NCBI GenBank assembly: GCA_023512835.1 | Contig: CM042090.1 | Coordinates: 4,495,826 to 4,559,825 of the forward strand | DNA from: Taxillus chinensis | Taxonomy: Eukaryota > Streptophyta > Magnoliopsida > Santalales > Loranthaceae | Length of the DNA stretch: 64,000 nucleotides | Direction of reading: 5' to 3' | Program-made: the position numbers and the translations under genes | Notes under the pieces: generated by a model | What the model was told of the DNA's origin: nothing | Database searches by the model: none | The model's input: the letters and a program-made list of their open reading frames with translations, nothing else | In this document: positions 35,196-47,725 of the stretch, in pieces | How positions within the stretch are numbered: position 1 is the stretch's first letter | Layout: each line of letters opens with the position of its first letter

Positions 35196-36521
35196 TTTAA
35201 CTAAAGCTTCTAAAAACGAAATAATAAGCTTTAATTCCTTGAGATGTTCAATGAAATTCTTATATTTCTCATTTCTATTTTTTTGTTTTAACCTTTGAGA
35301 AAAAGGTATTGGTGGAGCATAATTCTTTACTACCTTAGGAACATCTAGCTTTTCTTCTTTCTTCTCCTCTTTTCCATTTTCAGAACTAGGAACACCTTTA
35401 ACCTTTTAATCATGATTTCCTTCCTCAACTTGAGGAGCCTTTCTTTCTGGTAGTTCCTTTCCACTTAACATGACAACTTGTACATACTCTTTCGGATTTG
35501 GCTTAGTCTTATTCGGAAGTTCACTTGGATTTTTTTGGGAAGAGCATTTGTTACCTGTGTAATCTGAGTTTCCAACTTCCTATTATGTGTCTCCAGTCTG
35601 TTAAATCGACTACCAATATATGTCTTTATCTTGTTCAATCTTTGCTCAGTTCTAGATGCTATCTTCTCAATTGTAAATTCCTAATTAGCCTTATTCTTTT
35701 CCCCAAAACCAACTCCTTATGGTTTAGGTTGAAACTACCTATTATATTGCTGATTATTTTGATTATTATGCACTGGAATTGCATTGTTTCCACCTTAGTT
35801 ACCCTGCTGAGCATTTTGTACTCCCCAAGAAAAGTTTGGATGATTCCTCAATCCAGGATTGTAGGTATTGGAGAATGGATTATTCTGCTATCTATTTTGG
35901 TTAGCTATGTAGCTAACATCTTCTGTCACATTAGTTGAATAGCCCTCAACGGTTTCTTCATAATCCTTTAGTGGGCACTCATTTGGCTGGTGCATTCCTC
36001 CATATTCTTGGCAAGTAGAATTCACCTTTGCCACCTGATGATTATTAACTTTTTCCAATCGCTTTGTAAGAGCTTCTAATTTAGCATTCAACATTGTGGA
36101 AGTATCCACTTCAAGTAGACCAGGCTTCTTTGCAGCCAATCTCCGAGATAACCGTTGAGCTTGCTCTTTAAGTCAATTCTTCTATAATAGCTTAGGCTTC
36201 ATTTGTTGATTTGGCTATTAATACGCCCCCTGTTGTAGCATTCACCATATACTGTTCCTCATCTGTGAGCCCTCCATAGAAAACCTCTATGAGAAGCCAA
36301 TCTTCTAACCCATGATTATGACATTTTCTTTGTAACTCTCAAATTCTGTTCCATGCTTCTCCAAGTGTTTCTCCACTTGCTTGAGTAAAAGTAGTGATAT
36401 TATTTCTAAATTTCACTGTTTTTCCTTTTAGAAAATATTTTGTGAGAAACTCTTGAGCACGATCTACCCAATTAGTGAAATGTCAATCTGAAAAAGAATT
36501 GAACCAAATGAGAGCATCCAC
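35196..36521 (-). pseudogene. 3' part of gag and spacer of the Athila-like element
   Basis: The minus frame 36139-35888 carries KLEALTKRLEKVNNHQ and a zinc-knuckle-like CQEYGGMHQPNECPL. Lower down is a lysine- and glutamate-rich spacer before the protease. At the right end the codons for LIWFNSFS stop exactly at the Ogre TSD (36517-36521) and resume from 53819 on the far side. Confidence 0.7.
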
Positions 36522-36918
36522 TGTTGGACCCCACTTTGTCCGGGTTGGACATACTAACCCCATTTGATATACCTTTCTGCCCATGCCATATGCCTTGTTG
36601 AACAGGTCCACAATGATCCCATACTTCCAAGGAATGGTCTACCCCAATCTGCACGAGATGTATACAATTAACACGGATGGGGGAGTTCAAAATTAATGAC
36701 TTTTGCTACAAGTCCTTGAAGCACCCTAAGACCAACACCAGGTGATGGAGGATGAAAATTGAAGACCAACGCACTTGACCGAGCTCAAATCGGACTTAAA
36801 ATGAAGAAGTTATGGCCAAAACAACTTTCGTTGGAAAAAGTCAAACTTGCCAAAAGACGGTCAATGTCCCTGGTCAAACTGCCCGCAAAAGTGATCAGGC
36901 GAAACTCCTCAAAATGCC

Positions 36919-36926
36919 TATATAGG
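36919..36926 (+). promoter_or_regulatory. Candidate TATA box in the Ogre 5' LTR
   Basis: TATATAGG, conserved at 51315-51322. A competing position is 37586-37594 (CACTTTAAGAGG), which aligns with the clear TATAAAAG of the related LTR at 62757. Which one is used cannot be told. Confidence 0.35.
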
Positions 36927-37062
36927 CGAACACGGATCTCCCCGAACAATCCTTGGAAGGTCATCCATTTTTGCATTTTTGGTGGGGGTAAAAAGGTAAT
37001 TAAAAGTTAAAAAAAAAAAGGTTGACCGTTGACCGTTGACCTGCCGACACTGCGACCCGTTG

Positions 37063-37217
37063 ACCTTCGAAGCCTCGAAGCCCCGGAGCCCCGAAGCCTC
37101 GAAGCCTCGAAGCCCCGGAGCTCGAAGCCCCGAAGCCTCGAAGCCCCGAAGCTCGAAGCCCCGAAGCCTCGAAGCTCGAAGCCTCGAAGCCCCGAAGCCT
37201 CGAAGCCTCGAAGCCCC
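37063..37217 (+). repeat. 9-bp CGAAGCC(C/T)C minisatellite in the Ogre 5' LTR
   Basis: About 17 units of CGAAGCCTC or CGAAGCCCC with occasional CGAAGCT. Present with different unit order and number in the 3' LTR (51466-51635). Frames reading it as repeated Lys-Pro-Arg-Ser are by-products. Confidence 0.85.
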
Positions 37218-39429
37218 GTTAACCTGCCGACGCTCCGACCTGCCGACACTTCGAACCTCTGACCCTTTCTGCCTTCGCTGATTCTTTTTTTTTTTCGCTG
37301 GTTTCCCGCGGCGACTGTTTCTCACGGGTCTCCTTTTTTTTCTCTCGCTGGTCGTTCACGGGACCTTCTTTCTGCGCTGGCCACCTAACAAAGAATAATT
37401 CAACGACCTATCAGTCACATGTGCTACTAAACTACAAATCCAAAAAGGCAAATCACGAGCTGCCCTGTTTTCCCGCATACACTGTCCACCAGACAAAATA
37501 CAAAACCTGCAATTAAAAATGCTGCCTTCATAATAGAGCATTAAATGCAGAAATTATGAGAGTCCAGCCAAAGACATTCTGCAGCACTTTAAGAGGCATT
37601 TGACAGTCCCTGCGAGGGGAGGATTCTTTTTTGGAGGGGAAAATTCGTGGAAAAAAAGAGAGGAGTGTGGGTTTTCGTTGGATAGAGAGTTCTAAAAAAA
37701 AAAGGAAAAAAAAGAGATCTGTCATAAGGAAAAAACAGTTGCCCGTCCCTGCAAAAAAAAAAAAAAGAGGGAGTTCTTTGAGAGAAGGAGGAGAAGCTCG
37801 TTGAGAAAAAAAGGGAAGAAAACCTGCTTGTCACCCTCCATCGATCCGGTGCGAAAAAAGAAAGAAAAACAGAGCCCCCCCCCCCCCCCCCCCCCCTTTA
37901 TCGTTGAAAACCTGCTACCATTCCTCATCCTAGTGCAGACAGAGCAAAAAAAGAAACACAGAGAGGGAAAGGAAAAGAAAGAAAGGAGAGAAATTCAAAA
38001 AAAAAAAAAAAGAAAAAAACAGTTTCATCATCAAAACCAGCCTCATCATCATCAGAAAACGCCCCAACCTTATCATCAGAAAACGCCCCACGTCGAGATC
38101 ACTCATCCACTCCTTACAAACTCCAATTTCGGTCCTCCTATCTCCAAACACCAGGGAAGTTTCTTCATAAGTCCCACTTTTCGGATCTGTCGATTCCAAG
38201 TCGAGCAAGTGGACTATCAGCGCCGGCGGGAGCTCAAGCAGAAGATTGACGTTGCAAAGCTTCAAAGTCGGTTCACCCTTTTATCTTTCTACTATTTTTT
38301 TAGCTTATTTATATCTATTTGGTGTAATTGTTTTAGCATCTTTTCTAATTTTCGTTTCTAGCTTATTTATATTTGATGTAATTGCTTTTCAGCCTTCTTC
38401 ATTGTATTTTCTTGTATTCCTTCCTATGTGTATGTTGTAATATGTAAAGTGTAGTAAGAAAAAAACAACAAAAGGAAAAAAGAGAGAGAGCAAAAGGAGA
38501 GGATGAAGAAAAAAAAAAAGAAAAAAAGGAGTGATTTTATTTTTGTAGATGTCACACTCACACACTCCACATCTCTTTTGATATATGCATTTTCAATTTC
38601 AAAAAAAAAAAAACGTTTTCAAAACCAAAAAAAATGTATTTCAAGTCAAAAAAAAAAGGGGAAAAGAAAGCATCTAAAAAATGCACGTTTCCATATTTAG
38701 GAGTTCCAATTCCCTTTAAAACACATAAAAAACATGCTTTACCTTCCAAAAACAAAACAAAAAAAACAAAAAAAAAATAAACAAAAAAACAAACAAAACA
38801 AACAAAACAAAAAAATAAACAAAAAAACAAACAAAACAAAAAAAACAAACAAAAACAAAAAAAAACAAAAGAAAGCAAAACCAAAACAAAACGTTTTTCA
38901 CAAAACACAAAAAAAAAGTGTTTTCTAACCCCAAAAAACAAAAAAACAAAAAAAGGGGGGAAAATAAAAAACCAGTTTTTTTTAGGACTTAAATTTCCAA
39001 AAGAAAAATCAAAAACAAACCTATAGGATCTCATTCCCCACTTCAAACAAAAACCCAAAAACTTTTAGGATTCCCTTTAAAAACCTAGGGTAAATCAATC
39101 TTAACCATAACTTCGACAAATAACTTAGTCAAATAAAAATCATAGACTTTTTAGGAAATTTAACCCAATCACAGCAGTACAAATAAAATAAAACCTCTTC
39201 CTCCTAAATTAGATACCGAAAGGGCGCCGTAGGGGTGCTAATCCTTCCCTACACGTAACCAACTCCCGAACCAATCTCTGATAACGCAGACCATACACTT
39301 GAAACTACTCGAAGTAGAGGGTATCCAACTGTACCCCAAAAACAGTTGGTGGCGACTCTAAATTTTCTCACCATTGGTTTAGTTTGAGCTCACCCCAAAA
39401 GGGCCCTGGACGAAAACCAGGTGATGACG

Positions 39430-39444
39430 GTCGACTCTGGGATT
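39430..39444 (+). other. Candidate primer binding site of the Ogre element
   Basis: GTCGACTCTGGGATT follows the LTR end. Together with the last LTR base it gives GGTCGACTCTGGG, which resembles the TGG-CGACTCTG primer sites of Tat/Ogre elements (tRNA-Arg type by published descriptions). The match is imperfect. Confidence 0.4.
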
Positions 39445-40041
39445 TAAGAATAAACACTTTAGAGAGTTAGGTCTAGAACTAGGACTTAGGAGGTTATATT
39501 TAATTGTGCTATTGTATATATATAACTGTCATGCCAAGTTGTTTTGATACAATGGTCATTTAAACTGTGATTTATTTATACGCTTTCATTACCATGATAG
39601 TTGTGATTTATTGCTTTCCATACTTGTTGCATTCATGCATAACCCTATACCCGGGTTTAACACGATTTAGGTTAGCGAGGTTCAGTACGGTCCCCAGCGC
39701 GTTGATCATTATCCGCAATGGGGCCTCGGACTCCTCACTCAAGCTTGAGTTTCTTTTAAGGCACGTCCTTTTAAGATCCCCCTCCTGGTAAATCCCATGG
39801 TGTACGGAGCCCTCTATTGAGGAAGTTTGGGAACCAACGAATAAGATAGGGGTAGCAATAAAAGCCCATCAGGGGTATTGACCCACATTTTGTTTGATCA
39901 TTCCATGCCATGCTAACCTTTGTTTTGTAGGGTAGTCCTTAAGTCATCCCCTGTACGTTTAACTGTTTTTTTCAATTGGTTTATTCTTTATCCTGTCTAC
40001 CTACCTTGATATATATTAACTTGTCATCCTAACCTGCCATC

Positions 40042-41482
40042 ATGCATAACATGACATTCATCATTCATATAGGCATGGCAACTTTCAGTCATCTCCTAAA
40101 AGGCCTTCAGGACAAGGAGGTCATCACGGTGGTGGCCCAAGCATCGGGAGACATTCAACTTCGCCTTGGAGATTTCCTGCCAGGAGAGGCTTACAAGGCA
40201 AGAACATGTTATCATAGAAGATCAGCTGGACTACACTAAGGAGGTACGGACAATATGGAAGCAAGTGGTCGACGAAAGGAAAAGCATATACATACAACAG
40301 TTTGGGGATTTGCTCCATGTGACCGAGCTAATGGCTGATACGGATATGCTTGGGGCAGCCATTTATTTTTGGGAACCTCGACGGCGGTGCTTCGACTTCA
40401 ACAGCCTAGATCTTGTTCCCACAATAGAAGAATACAGAAGACTACTGGATATCCCCGTGGAAAACAAAATGAAGATCTATCTACCAGAGCCCAAAGGTCA
40501 TGCCGAAGGGCCTTTGCCGAGATTATGGGAAAGCCGGTATGGGACTCACCTGGCGATCACAACTTACGGTGGGCGCGAATATCTTCCATGGGCAACAATC
40601 AAAGAAATAATACAAACCGCAACGGAAGCGGAGGCACACAAGCTGCTCACACTAGCTATATATGGGCTAGTCATTTTCCCGAGGATACCGGCCCATATTG
40701 ATGGGGCAATTGTAGATTTGGTCCAGCAGGTGCTCAAGGGATGTGACCCTACTCCTGCTATCTTGGCTGAAACCATCCGATCTCTTACTTACCTAAGGAG
40801 TAAGGGCTCGGGACAGTTCATGGGGTGCCTACCTCTCCTTTGTACCTGGTTGCAAGGTCATTTCCCCTGTAGTGTTCATCGTTTCCCTGCTGTTTATCAA
40901 GTACCAGCCACAACACTACTAGATATTCTGCTCAGCAAGTGGAGCCTACCAAAAGACTTTGAGAGCTGGAAAAAGAAGTTGGAAAACCTCACGAAGCCGA
41001 CATTACCGGGATTGCTCCTTGGATGCCGGTGGTCTCCATGACATATAGGCTGCGGGGACTACAATTGGGTTCCACTTTTAGGTCCCTAGGGAGGAACCGC
41101 ATATGCACCACTGCAGGTGGGAAGACAAGTGGGGCGCCATCAGATTATTCCCGTGCTCTTTGGCATGGAAGAGTGTGACTTCACTTACAAGCAGAACCAT
41201 GCTCACGAAGAAGAAGCAAGAAGATGTATCAAGCATGGTCCACACCATGCAAGATCCAACCCAACAGCTCAAAACCTGGTGTTTACCCAAAGATACATAT
41301 TTTGGAGGGCACAACATAAGCCACGACTAACTTCAGACATGAAGGCTATCCTCCAGGAGAATCGGACTTTAAGGCGAGCAGATCCAGAGGTTAGAAGCAT
41401 CTCTAGAAGGAGCTCTTCAAAGGCTGCAGCTGAGGGAAAAGCAGGTCGAGACCATAATGAAGAAGAGGGAGGAAGCAGGTGA
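40042..41482 (+). pseudogene. Ogre ORF1 (DUF7745-like protein), frameshifted
   Basis: ORF1 precedes gag in Ogre elements; its function is unknown. The N-terminus MATFSHLLKGLQDKEV starts at ATG 40075. After a frameshift near 40190 the main body (to 41041) carries FGDLLHVTELMADTDM, YFWEPRRRCFDF and LVPTIEEYRRLLDIP, the recognisable core of this plant retroelement family. A further shift near 40990 and a TAG at 41087 precede the end piece GCGDYNWVPLLGP...VGRQVGRHQIIPVLFG (41117-41482). At least three lesions, so no intact product. Confidence 0.75.
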
Positions 41483-41712
41483 ACGACCACCCCAGAGAAA
41501 GAGGCGCCGTGCTCCTTAGAAGATGACTGGAAGATTGCTTTAAGATCATGTAGTATAGCTTTCATTTTACATGGCATTTCAACATTGTATGTTTGTATTG
41601 AGTGTTTGTATTGTGTGCAATAAAGTTGTTTGTCTCTTTAACCTTCTGCATAGACATTCATGCATACAAGCATATCAAGTGAAAAATCAAATAAAAATTC
41701 CCTTGTACCCAG

Positions 41713-43906
41713 GTGGGTAGCAGCCTCCCCTCCAGGATTGCGCACTCTTATAATCTCGGATCCCGGCGCAATCAAATACCTCAACCGCGACCAATGGCGA
41801 GAGGAAACAGAGAAACAGACTCATGGGGTTGGAACAGTCCACACAAAAACCCTACAGGGGCAAATGTCTGCCATAATGGAAATGCTCACAAAATTAACCG
41901 AGGAAAGAGGAAGAACCCCGATGGGGGGAACCGTCAATCACCATCAAGAGCGAAGGGGGAGGCCGTTCGGTCACCCAACCTGGCTCCAAGTCAGGCACCC
42001 ACATACCATCCTGGCTATGGCACAACCTCCCACCCCAAATCAAACTCATTTCACTATGCCCACATCGGAAAATGTAATGGAAGTGGTGGGTTCCCCACTC
42101 CTCAGGAAAATATTGAGTCTCCTGCTCTACGCCGACTCGAAGAAAGATTGAAAGCGGTATAAGGCATGGACAGCTATGGCATGACCAGCCCGCAAGACTT
42201 ATGCTTAGTCCCTGGGGTGGTGCTACCGCCAAAATTCAAAATGCCGAGTTTGAAAAGTTCAACGGGACCCGATGTCCGAGGACACATCGGCCATGTCTTG
42301 TCAAAAGATGGTCGCTTATGCTAGTGAAGACAAGCTCCTCATGCATTGTTTCTGGAAAGCCTAACGGGGCATCCCTTCGCCGGTACTTTCAACTAAATGG
42401 AAACCGCGTTAAGACATGGAAGGAATTAGCTACTTCTTTCTTGACACAAGACAAACATGTCACCGAGTCAGGTTGGATCGACCGACTCTGCGATCTATGG
42501 AGAAGGGATCCGAAGAGAATTTCAAAGATTATGCACGAAGATGGAGAGAGGCAACTGTGGAGGTCCAACCTCCCCTTACCGAAAGAGAACTCACTACCCT
42601 TTTCATCAACACGCTAAAAGGCGTCTACTATGAGAAGTTGATCGGTAACGTCTCCAACGGTTTGCAGACTTGGTTGCATCCGGTGAACGTGTGGAGAGTG
42701 GAATTAAAGGAGGAAAGCTAAAGGGTGATGCGGCTGAGGCATCAAAACGGTTTCAACCACCAGCGAAAAAGAAAGAAAATGAAACCAACCTGGTATACCC
42801 ATCGCACCCGCCGATACAACCAACGTTCTACCAAGCGCCAGGATGCTACGCGAGGGTCGCCAGGTAGGCGCCTATCTTGCACCTGCTCCATCTCCTCAAT
42901 TCATGCCATACCTGCCGCAAGGAGGCGTCCCATTTCCATACTCAATGGTACCTAACTCATTTCAACCGAGAGCACCATACCCAGAGCAATCAAGGCCAGC
43001 AACTCAGGAAGGGCCAGGAGCCGCATTTCAAGGACAGGGGCAACCAAGGGCCCCGACCTAGCAAGCAGGAGCGAATCATGCTTCTCGTCGACCATGACAG
43101 GAGTTTGACCCGATCCCAATGACATACGCCGAACTATATCCCAAGATTTTAGAGGCAAGGATGGTAACCCCTATACCCTTGGGAGAAATAAAGACTCCTC
43201 CCCCGGCCTGGTACAAGCCGGATGCCAGGTGCGAATATCATGCAGGTGGAGCTGGACATGATATCGAAAATTGTATAACGTTCAAAAGGAAGGTTCAGGC
43301 ATTAAAGGATGCAAAGTGGCTGGATTTTTCCGCACCGGGCTGGGACACCAAATGTGAACAAGCAATCCTCTCCCCAAACACTCCAACAATGTTGCTAGTA
43401 TCGAGAAGGAAGGGCGGCCGGAAAGGTTCTCTCAAGTACAAATAGAGAAAACATATTTGTTTACTCATTACGAACATGGCTATATCTTGGCTAAAGATGC
43501 GCCAAAGGCAGGGAAAGGAACAGATAGGGAAAAACAATGCCCTTATCACAAGATGGCACGGGGACATGACATCACAGAATGTACTGAGTTTTCCAAGGTG
43601 GTGCAAAAACTCATGGACCAAAGGATGATCGAATTCTCCGCGGAAGAGATAGGCAGTCAATGCCACATGATTCAAAGAGATGTGTCATACACACCGTCAT
43701 GGGTGCCAACCCCCCTTGTCTTGAATGTCAAGACTCCAGAAATCCCGCTGCTGCCTCATGGAATCACACCTCTCACCATACGGGTGCCTGCCCCTTTCCC
43801 TTACGAAACGGATAATGCGGTCCCGTGGAACTATAATTGTGAGGTAGTTCAGGGAGCGGCTATAGCGAAAAAAGAAGACCAGGAGCGGTCGGGCTTACGC
43901 CCCTGA
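41713..43906 (+). pseudogene. Ogre gag, frameshifted
   Basis: The N-terminal part is to 42162. The gag core starts with DLCLVPGVVLPPKFKMPS (about 42195) and runs through WKELATSFL, RWREATVEVQPPLTEREL (to 42721) and GERVESGIKGGKL. A proline-rich linker (about 42860-43060) follows, then two zinc-finger-like repeats: CEYHAGGAGHDIENC (about 43230) and CPYHKMARGHDITEC (about 43540). Gag packages the element RNA into cytoplasmic particles. At least four frame changes break it, several being single-base losses in short homopolymers. Confidence 0.8.
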
Positions 43907-45188
43907 GATAGTTGACAAAGTAAGGAAAGAGAAAGCTGTAGAACAAGACATTGAGCCTACACTGGAAGCAACAAAGAAGGGAACACCGATCACTGAAGAA
44001 GAAACCACAGAGTTTTTGAAACTCATGAAGCAGAGCGAGTATAATATTGTGGATCAATTAAGTCGACAACCGGCTCGCATCTCCTTGCTCTCATTAATGA
44101 TGGATTCCCAACCTCATCGGGAAGCACTGCTGAAAGTTCCGAGCCAAGCTTATGTTCCACCGACCGTCTCGGTGGCAAATGTTGACGGAATCGCCAATAA
44201 CCTCATCATGAACAACGTCATCAGCTTTGGAGATGACGAGCTACCCCAGGAAGGGAAGGGACATGTAAAAGCTTTGCACATCACGGTCAAATGCAAGGAG
44301 CACACCATAGCCCGCGTACTCATTGACAACGGCTCGGCATTGAACATTATGCCCCTGCATATACTACAATAACTTCCAATTGACGCGTCCTATATGCGTC
44401 CCTGTACGATGAAGGTACGAGCATTCGATGGAGGAAAGCGTGACGTAGTGGGAACTCTGGATATTCCCCTCACGATCGGGCCAACTACTTTTATGGTGGA
44501 ATTTCAGGTGATGGACATCACGCCATATTACAGCTGTCTGTTGGGAAGACCCTGGATCCACATGGCAGGAGCGGTACTGTCAAGCCTCCACCAAAAGATG
44601 AAATTTGTAATGGGGGACCAACTCATTTGCATCTCCGGAGAGACAAGCTTCCTCGTCACCAAACCGGCATCAGTTCCTTATATTGAAAGCAACGAAGATG
44701 TGCCAGAATGCTCCTATCGGGCTTTTGAGATGGTGAATGTCGCTTCTGCCCCAGACCATCGTTTCTCGAAGGTAGCAAAAATGGTTGCAGCCATTATGAT
44801 CAAACAGGGGTACAAACCGGGGCAAGGATTAGGCTTGACAGCTCAAGGGATTCAGAAACCCCTAACCATCCGAGAAAATACCGAAAAGTTTGGGCTAGGC
44901 TACGTCTCTACAAAAGCTGACAGACAGAGAGAAGCAATCAAGAAGCGGGAAGTCAGAGTGGCAAGATTACAGAAAAGGCCAGTACAAGAAGAAAGGAGAA
45001 GCTTTCCCCCCTTTGGTCGTTACATTCCGGAGTGGAGGGTTTATCCATAAGAGCCAACCTGAGCCCAAGACGGGGACTGTAGCCGTACTGGACATAAATG
45101 AGCAGGCACCAAGCAAAATGGTTCAGTTAGTGCGAGAGGAGCCCAACCAGCCATTGAACAATTGGACCAGCCTGGACCTCCCCATAAT
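43907..45188 (+). pseudogene. Ogre aspartic protease region with glycine-rich tail, one stop/shift
   Basis: The frame ending at 44372 carries HTIARVLIDNGSALNIMP with the catalytic D-N-G-S. After a stop at 44370 the domain continues at 44394 with SCLLGRPWIHMAGAVLSSLH. Downstream GYKPGQGLGLTAQGIQKPL resembles a G-patch, seen in this place in Tat-lineage polyproteins. The exon appears to end near 45188 at a GTAATG splice-donor-like site. Confidence 0.75.
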
Positions 45189-45370
45189 GTAATGCTTACG
45201 GGTCGCTGGGATTTAATGTATTCTAGTTGAATGTACTTTGAAGCTGTGAACATTTATTTTCCCTTAAACCTTCCAATAAAATGTGTTTTTCAAAATCTTT
45301 CATGGTGCATTCCATTCATGACATATGCATATCATATTTGGTTACCAACTTGTCATTTTCTTATAAGCAG
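45189..45370 (+). other. Probable spliced intron between protease and RT of the Ogre element
   Basis: 182 bp, T-rich, starting GTAATG and ending TTCTTATAAGCAG, with coding-like sequence up to about 45180 and again right after 45370 (YHNVNENIIYEGE, the usual resumption point of Tat polyproteins). Splicing at this position is known for Ogre elements. The exact donor is inferred. Confidence 0.55.
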
Positions 45371-47024
45371 GTATCATAATGTCAATGAAAACATAATATA
45401 CGAAGGCGAAACGAGATGCCAAAGGTTTGACCAAAGTCCGAACCGGGAGCAGCCCGTGTTTGAAGGCGATGAGAATGAGATAGAAGAGACACCAGAACTA
45501 CCAGGGGAGATTATACGCCTATTGGAAAGGGAAGACCATTTCTCCATTCCAAGTGAAGACCCAGGAGAAAAACGATAAATTTGGGGACGATTGCCGAACC
45601 AAGAGAATTGAGAATGGGATCCTTAATAGCTACCGACATCAAGAAGAAGTTAATCGAGTCATTAAGAAGCTACATCGACATTTTTGCATGGTCATACCAA
45701 GACATGCCCGGATTAGACACAGATATAGTGCAACATCACATACCCGTGAAGCCGAGTGCAAGCCGATGCAGCGAAATTGCGAAGAATGAGGCCAGGAGAT
45801 GCTACTAAAGATTAAAGAAGAAGTCAAAAAGCAATGGGATGCGGGTTTCCTAAGTGTCTCCCACTATCCAGAATGGGTCGCTAATGTTGTACCAGTACCA
45901 AAGAAAGGAGGCAAAGTACGCATGTGTGTCGACTATAGAGATTTGAATTGGGCCGGTCCGAAAGACAACTTCCCGCTTCCTCATATTGATACCTTAGTGG
46001 ATAATACAAAGAAAACATGCCCTATTCTCCTTCATGGATGGTTTCTCAGGCTATAATCAAATTCGTGTGGCCCCCGAACACAAAGAGAGGACCACATTCA
46101 CGACACTTTGGGGCACCTTTTGCTATAATGTGATGCCTTTTGGCCTGAGGAACGCAGGGGCAACCTATCAGCGAGCCATGGTGACCCTATTCCACGACAT
46201 GATGCATAAAGAAGTTGAGGTATATGTGGACGACATGATAGCCAAATCTCGAAGCACTGAAGATCATATCGAAGTACTCCGCAAGCTCTTCAATAAGGCT
46301 ACGAAATATCAATCGAAATTGAACCCCGAAAAGTGCACTTTCGGAGCCATGTCGGGAAAACTGTTGGGTTTCATTGTGAGCCAAAAAGGAGTGGAAATCG
46401 ATCCGGATAAAGTTCGAGCTATCCAAGAGATGCCGCCACCACGGACCATCAAGGAGGTTAGAGGATTCCTAGGGCGACCGAATTATATTGCCCGATTTAT
46501 TTCCCAGTGACACCCACATGTGAACCCATCTTCAAGACTTTGCGAAAGAACAATCCAGAAATTTGGAATGACAAGTGTCAAGAAGCTTTTGACAAGATCA
46601 AACAATATTTGTCCAATCCACCTATTTTGGTCCCACCGGTCCCGGATAGACCTCCGATCTTATACTTGACCGTCCAGGAGTCGGCGATGGGTTGTGTCTT
46701 GGGACAACATGATTCTACAGGGCAAGAAGGAGCAGGCCATTTATTACCTCAGGCAAGAAGTTCACCATTAATGAAGAAAACTACACACCCTTGGAGAAGA
46801 CGTGTTGTGCTCTTGTCCGGATAACAAGAAGATTAAGGCAATACACTCTTTATCATACTACTTGGCTGATTTCAAGGCATGATCCGCTCAAATATCTCTT
46901 GGAAAAGCCATCCATTTCCTGGAAGAATCGCCAAGTGGCAGTTGATCCTATCGAGTACGATATCATCTACATACCTCAAAAGGCCATAAAAGGAAGTGCA
47001 ATAGCCGACTATTTGGCGAGATAG
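45371..47024 (+). pseudogene. Ogre reverse transcriptase and first RNase H, frameshifted
   Basis: Reads YIDIFAWSYQDMPGLDTDIV (to about 45735), RT fingers VRMCVDYRDLN (45925), a shift near 46020, then GYNQIRVAPEHKERTTF and the catalytic YVDDMIAKS box (46220). RT ends with VRGFLGRPNYIARF and a TGA at 46508-46510. RNase H starts ILYLTVQESAMGCVLGQH, shifts near 46740, and finishes with TPLEKTCCALV and KGSAIADYLAR (to 47024). Key RT residues are present, but at least four lesions interrupt the frame. Confidence 0.85.
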
Positions 47025-47028
47025 AGCG

Positions 47029-47600
47029 TTGGAAGACTTTGAGCCCATGACTATTGGCTTCCCGGATGAGCACATCAACATCATTTCAGCCGAGGTATCG
47101 GACATATGGACGATGTGGTTCGATGGAGCCTCCAGTCTTTTAGGTCACGGTGTTGGGGCCATCCTGATATCCCCAAGAGGCGAACATTTCCCCATGGCGG
47201 CAAAGTTAACCTTCCCTTGTACAAACAATGTAGCGGAATATGAGGCTTGTGTGATGGGACTTCAAGAAGCCATTAACAAAGGAATCAAAAAATTACGAGT
47301 GTTTGGCGATTCGGCACTCATCATTTTTCAAGTAAGGGGTGAATGGGAGACTCGAAACCACAAATTAATCCCATATCGGAAGCATGTTGCGAGTTAGCCG
47401 AGCAATTTGAAGACATCACATTTGAGCATATGCCCAGGGAATACAACCGGCTCCCTGACGCGCCTGGCAACTTTAGCCTCCCTCCTTCGACTAGACACAA
47501 AGTTGGAAGTTCGGTCTTTCGATATCCGTATACAAGATGCTCCTGCACATTGCATGGCCATTGAAGGACATACCTGAAGAAAAACCTTGGTTTGAGGATG
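47029..47600 (+). pseudogene. Second RNase H (aRNH) domain of the Ogre element
   Basis: An extra RNase H downstream of the first is diagnostic of the Tat lineage. The frame 47029-47397 shows the acidic residues in WFDGASS, NNVAEYEAC and VFGDSALI. A one-base shift near 47345 moves the C-terminal part (ELAEQFEDITFEHMPREYNR) to another frame. Confidence 0.8.
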
Positions 47601-47725
47601 TCAAACAATATTTGCTTAAGCAAGAATACCCCTTGAGAGGCCACCGAATCCGATAAGAGAAATATCCGAAGGTCGCATCCAACTATTATATTGATGGCTC
47701 AATTCTGTATAAGAGAAACCATGAT

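Larger units (their letters stand above)
36522..39429 (+). repeat. 5' LTR of the Ogre element
   Basis: About 2908 bp from TGTTGGACCCCACTTTG to GGTGATGACG (last base A in the 3' LTR). Contents in order: U3 with a TATATAGG at 36919-36926, TTGACCGTTGACC block, CGAAGCC minisatellite, a CATAATAGAGCATTAAATG block, T- and C-homopolymers including 22 C at 37875-37896 (7 C in the 3' LTR), A/G-rich and A/C-rich runs, and the terminal GGTGGCGACTC block. Confidence 0.92.

Noticed and set aside
37029..37325. Lys-Pro-Arg-Ser repeat proteins on both strands of the Ogre LTRs
   Set aside because: Translations of the 9-bp CGAAGCC minisatellite in three frames; no start context or conservation beyond the DNA repeat.
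38460..38960. Possible A/C-rich regulatory or origin region in the LTR
   Set aside because: Simple-sequence runs present in both LTR copies and in the related LTR at 9.3-9.6 kb; composition alone supports no function.
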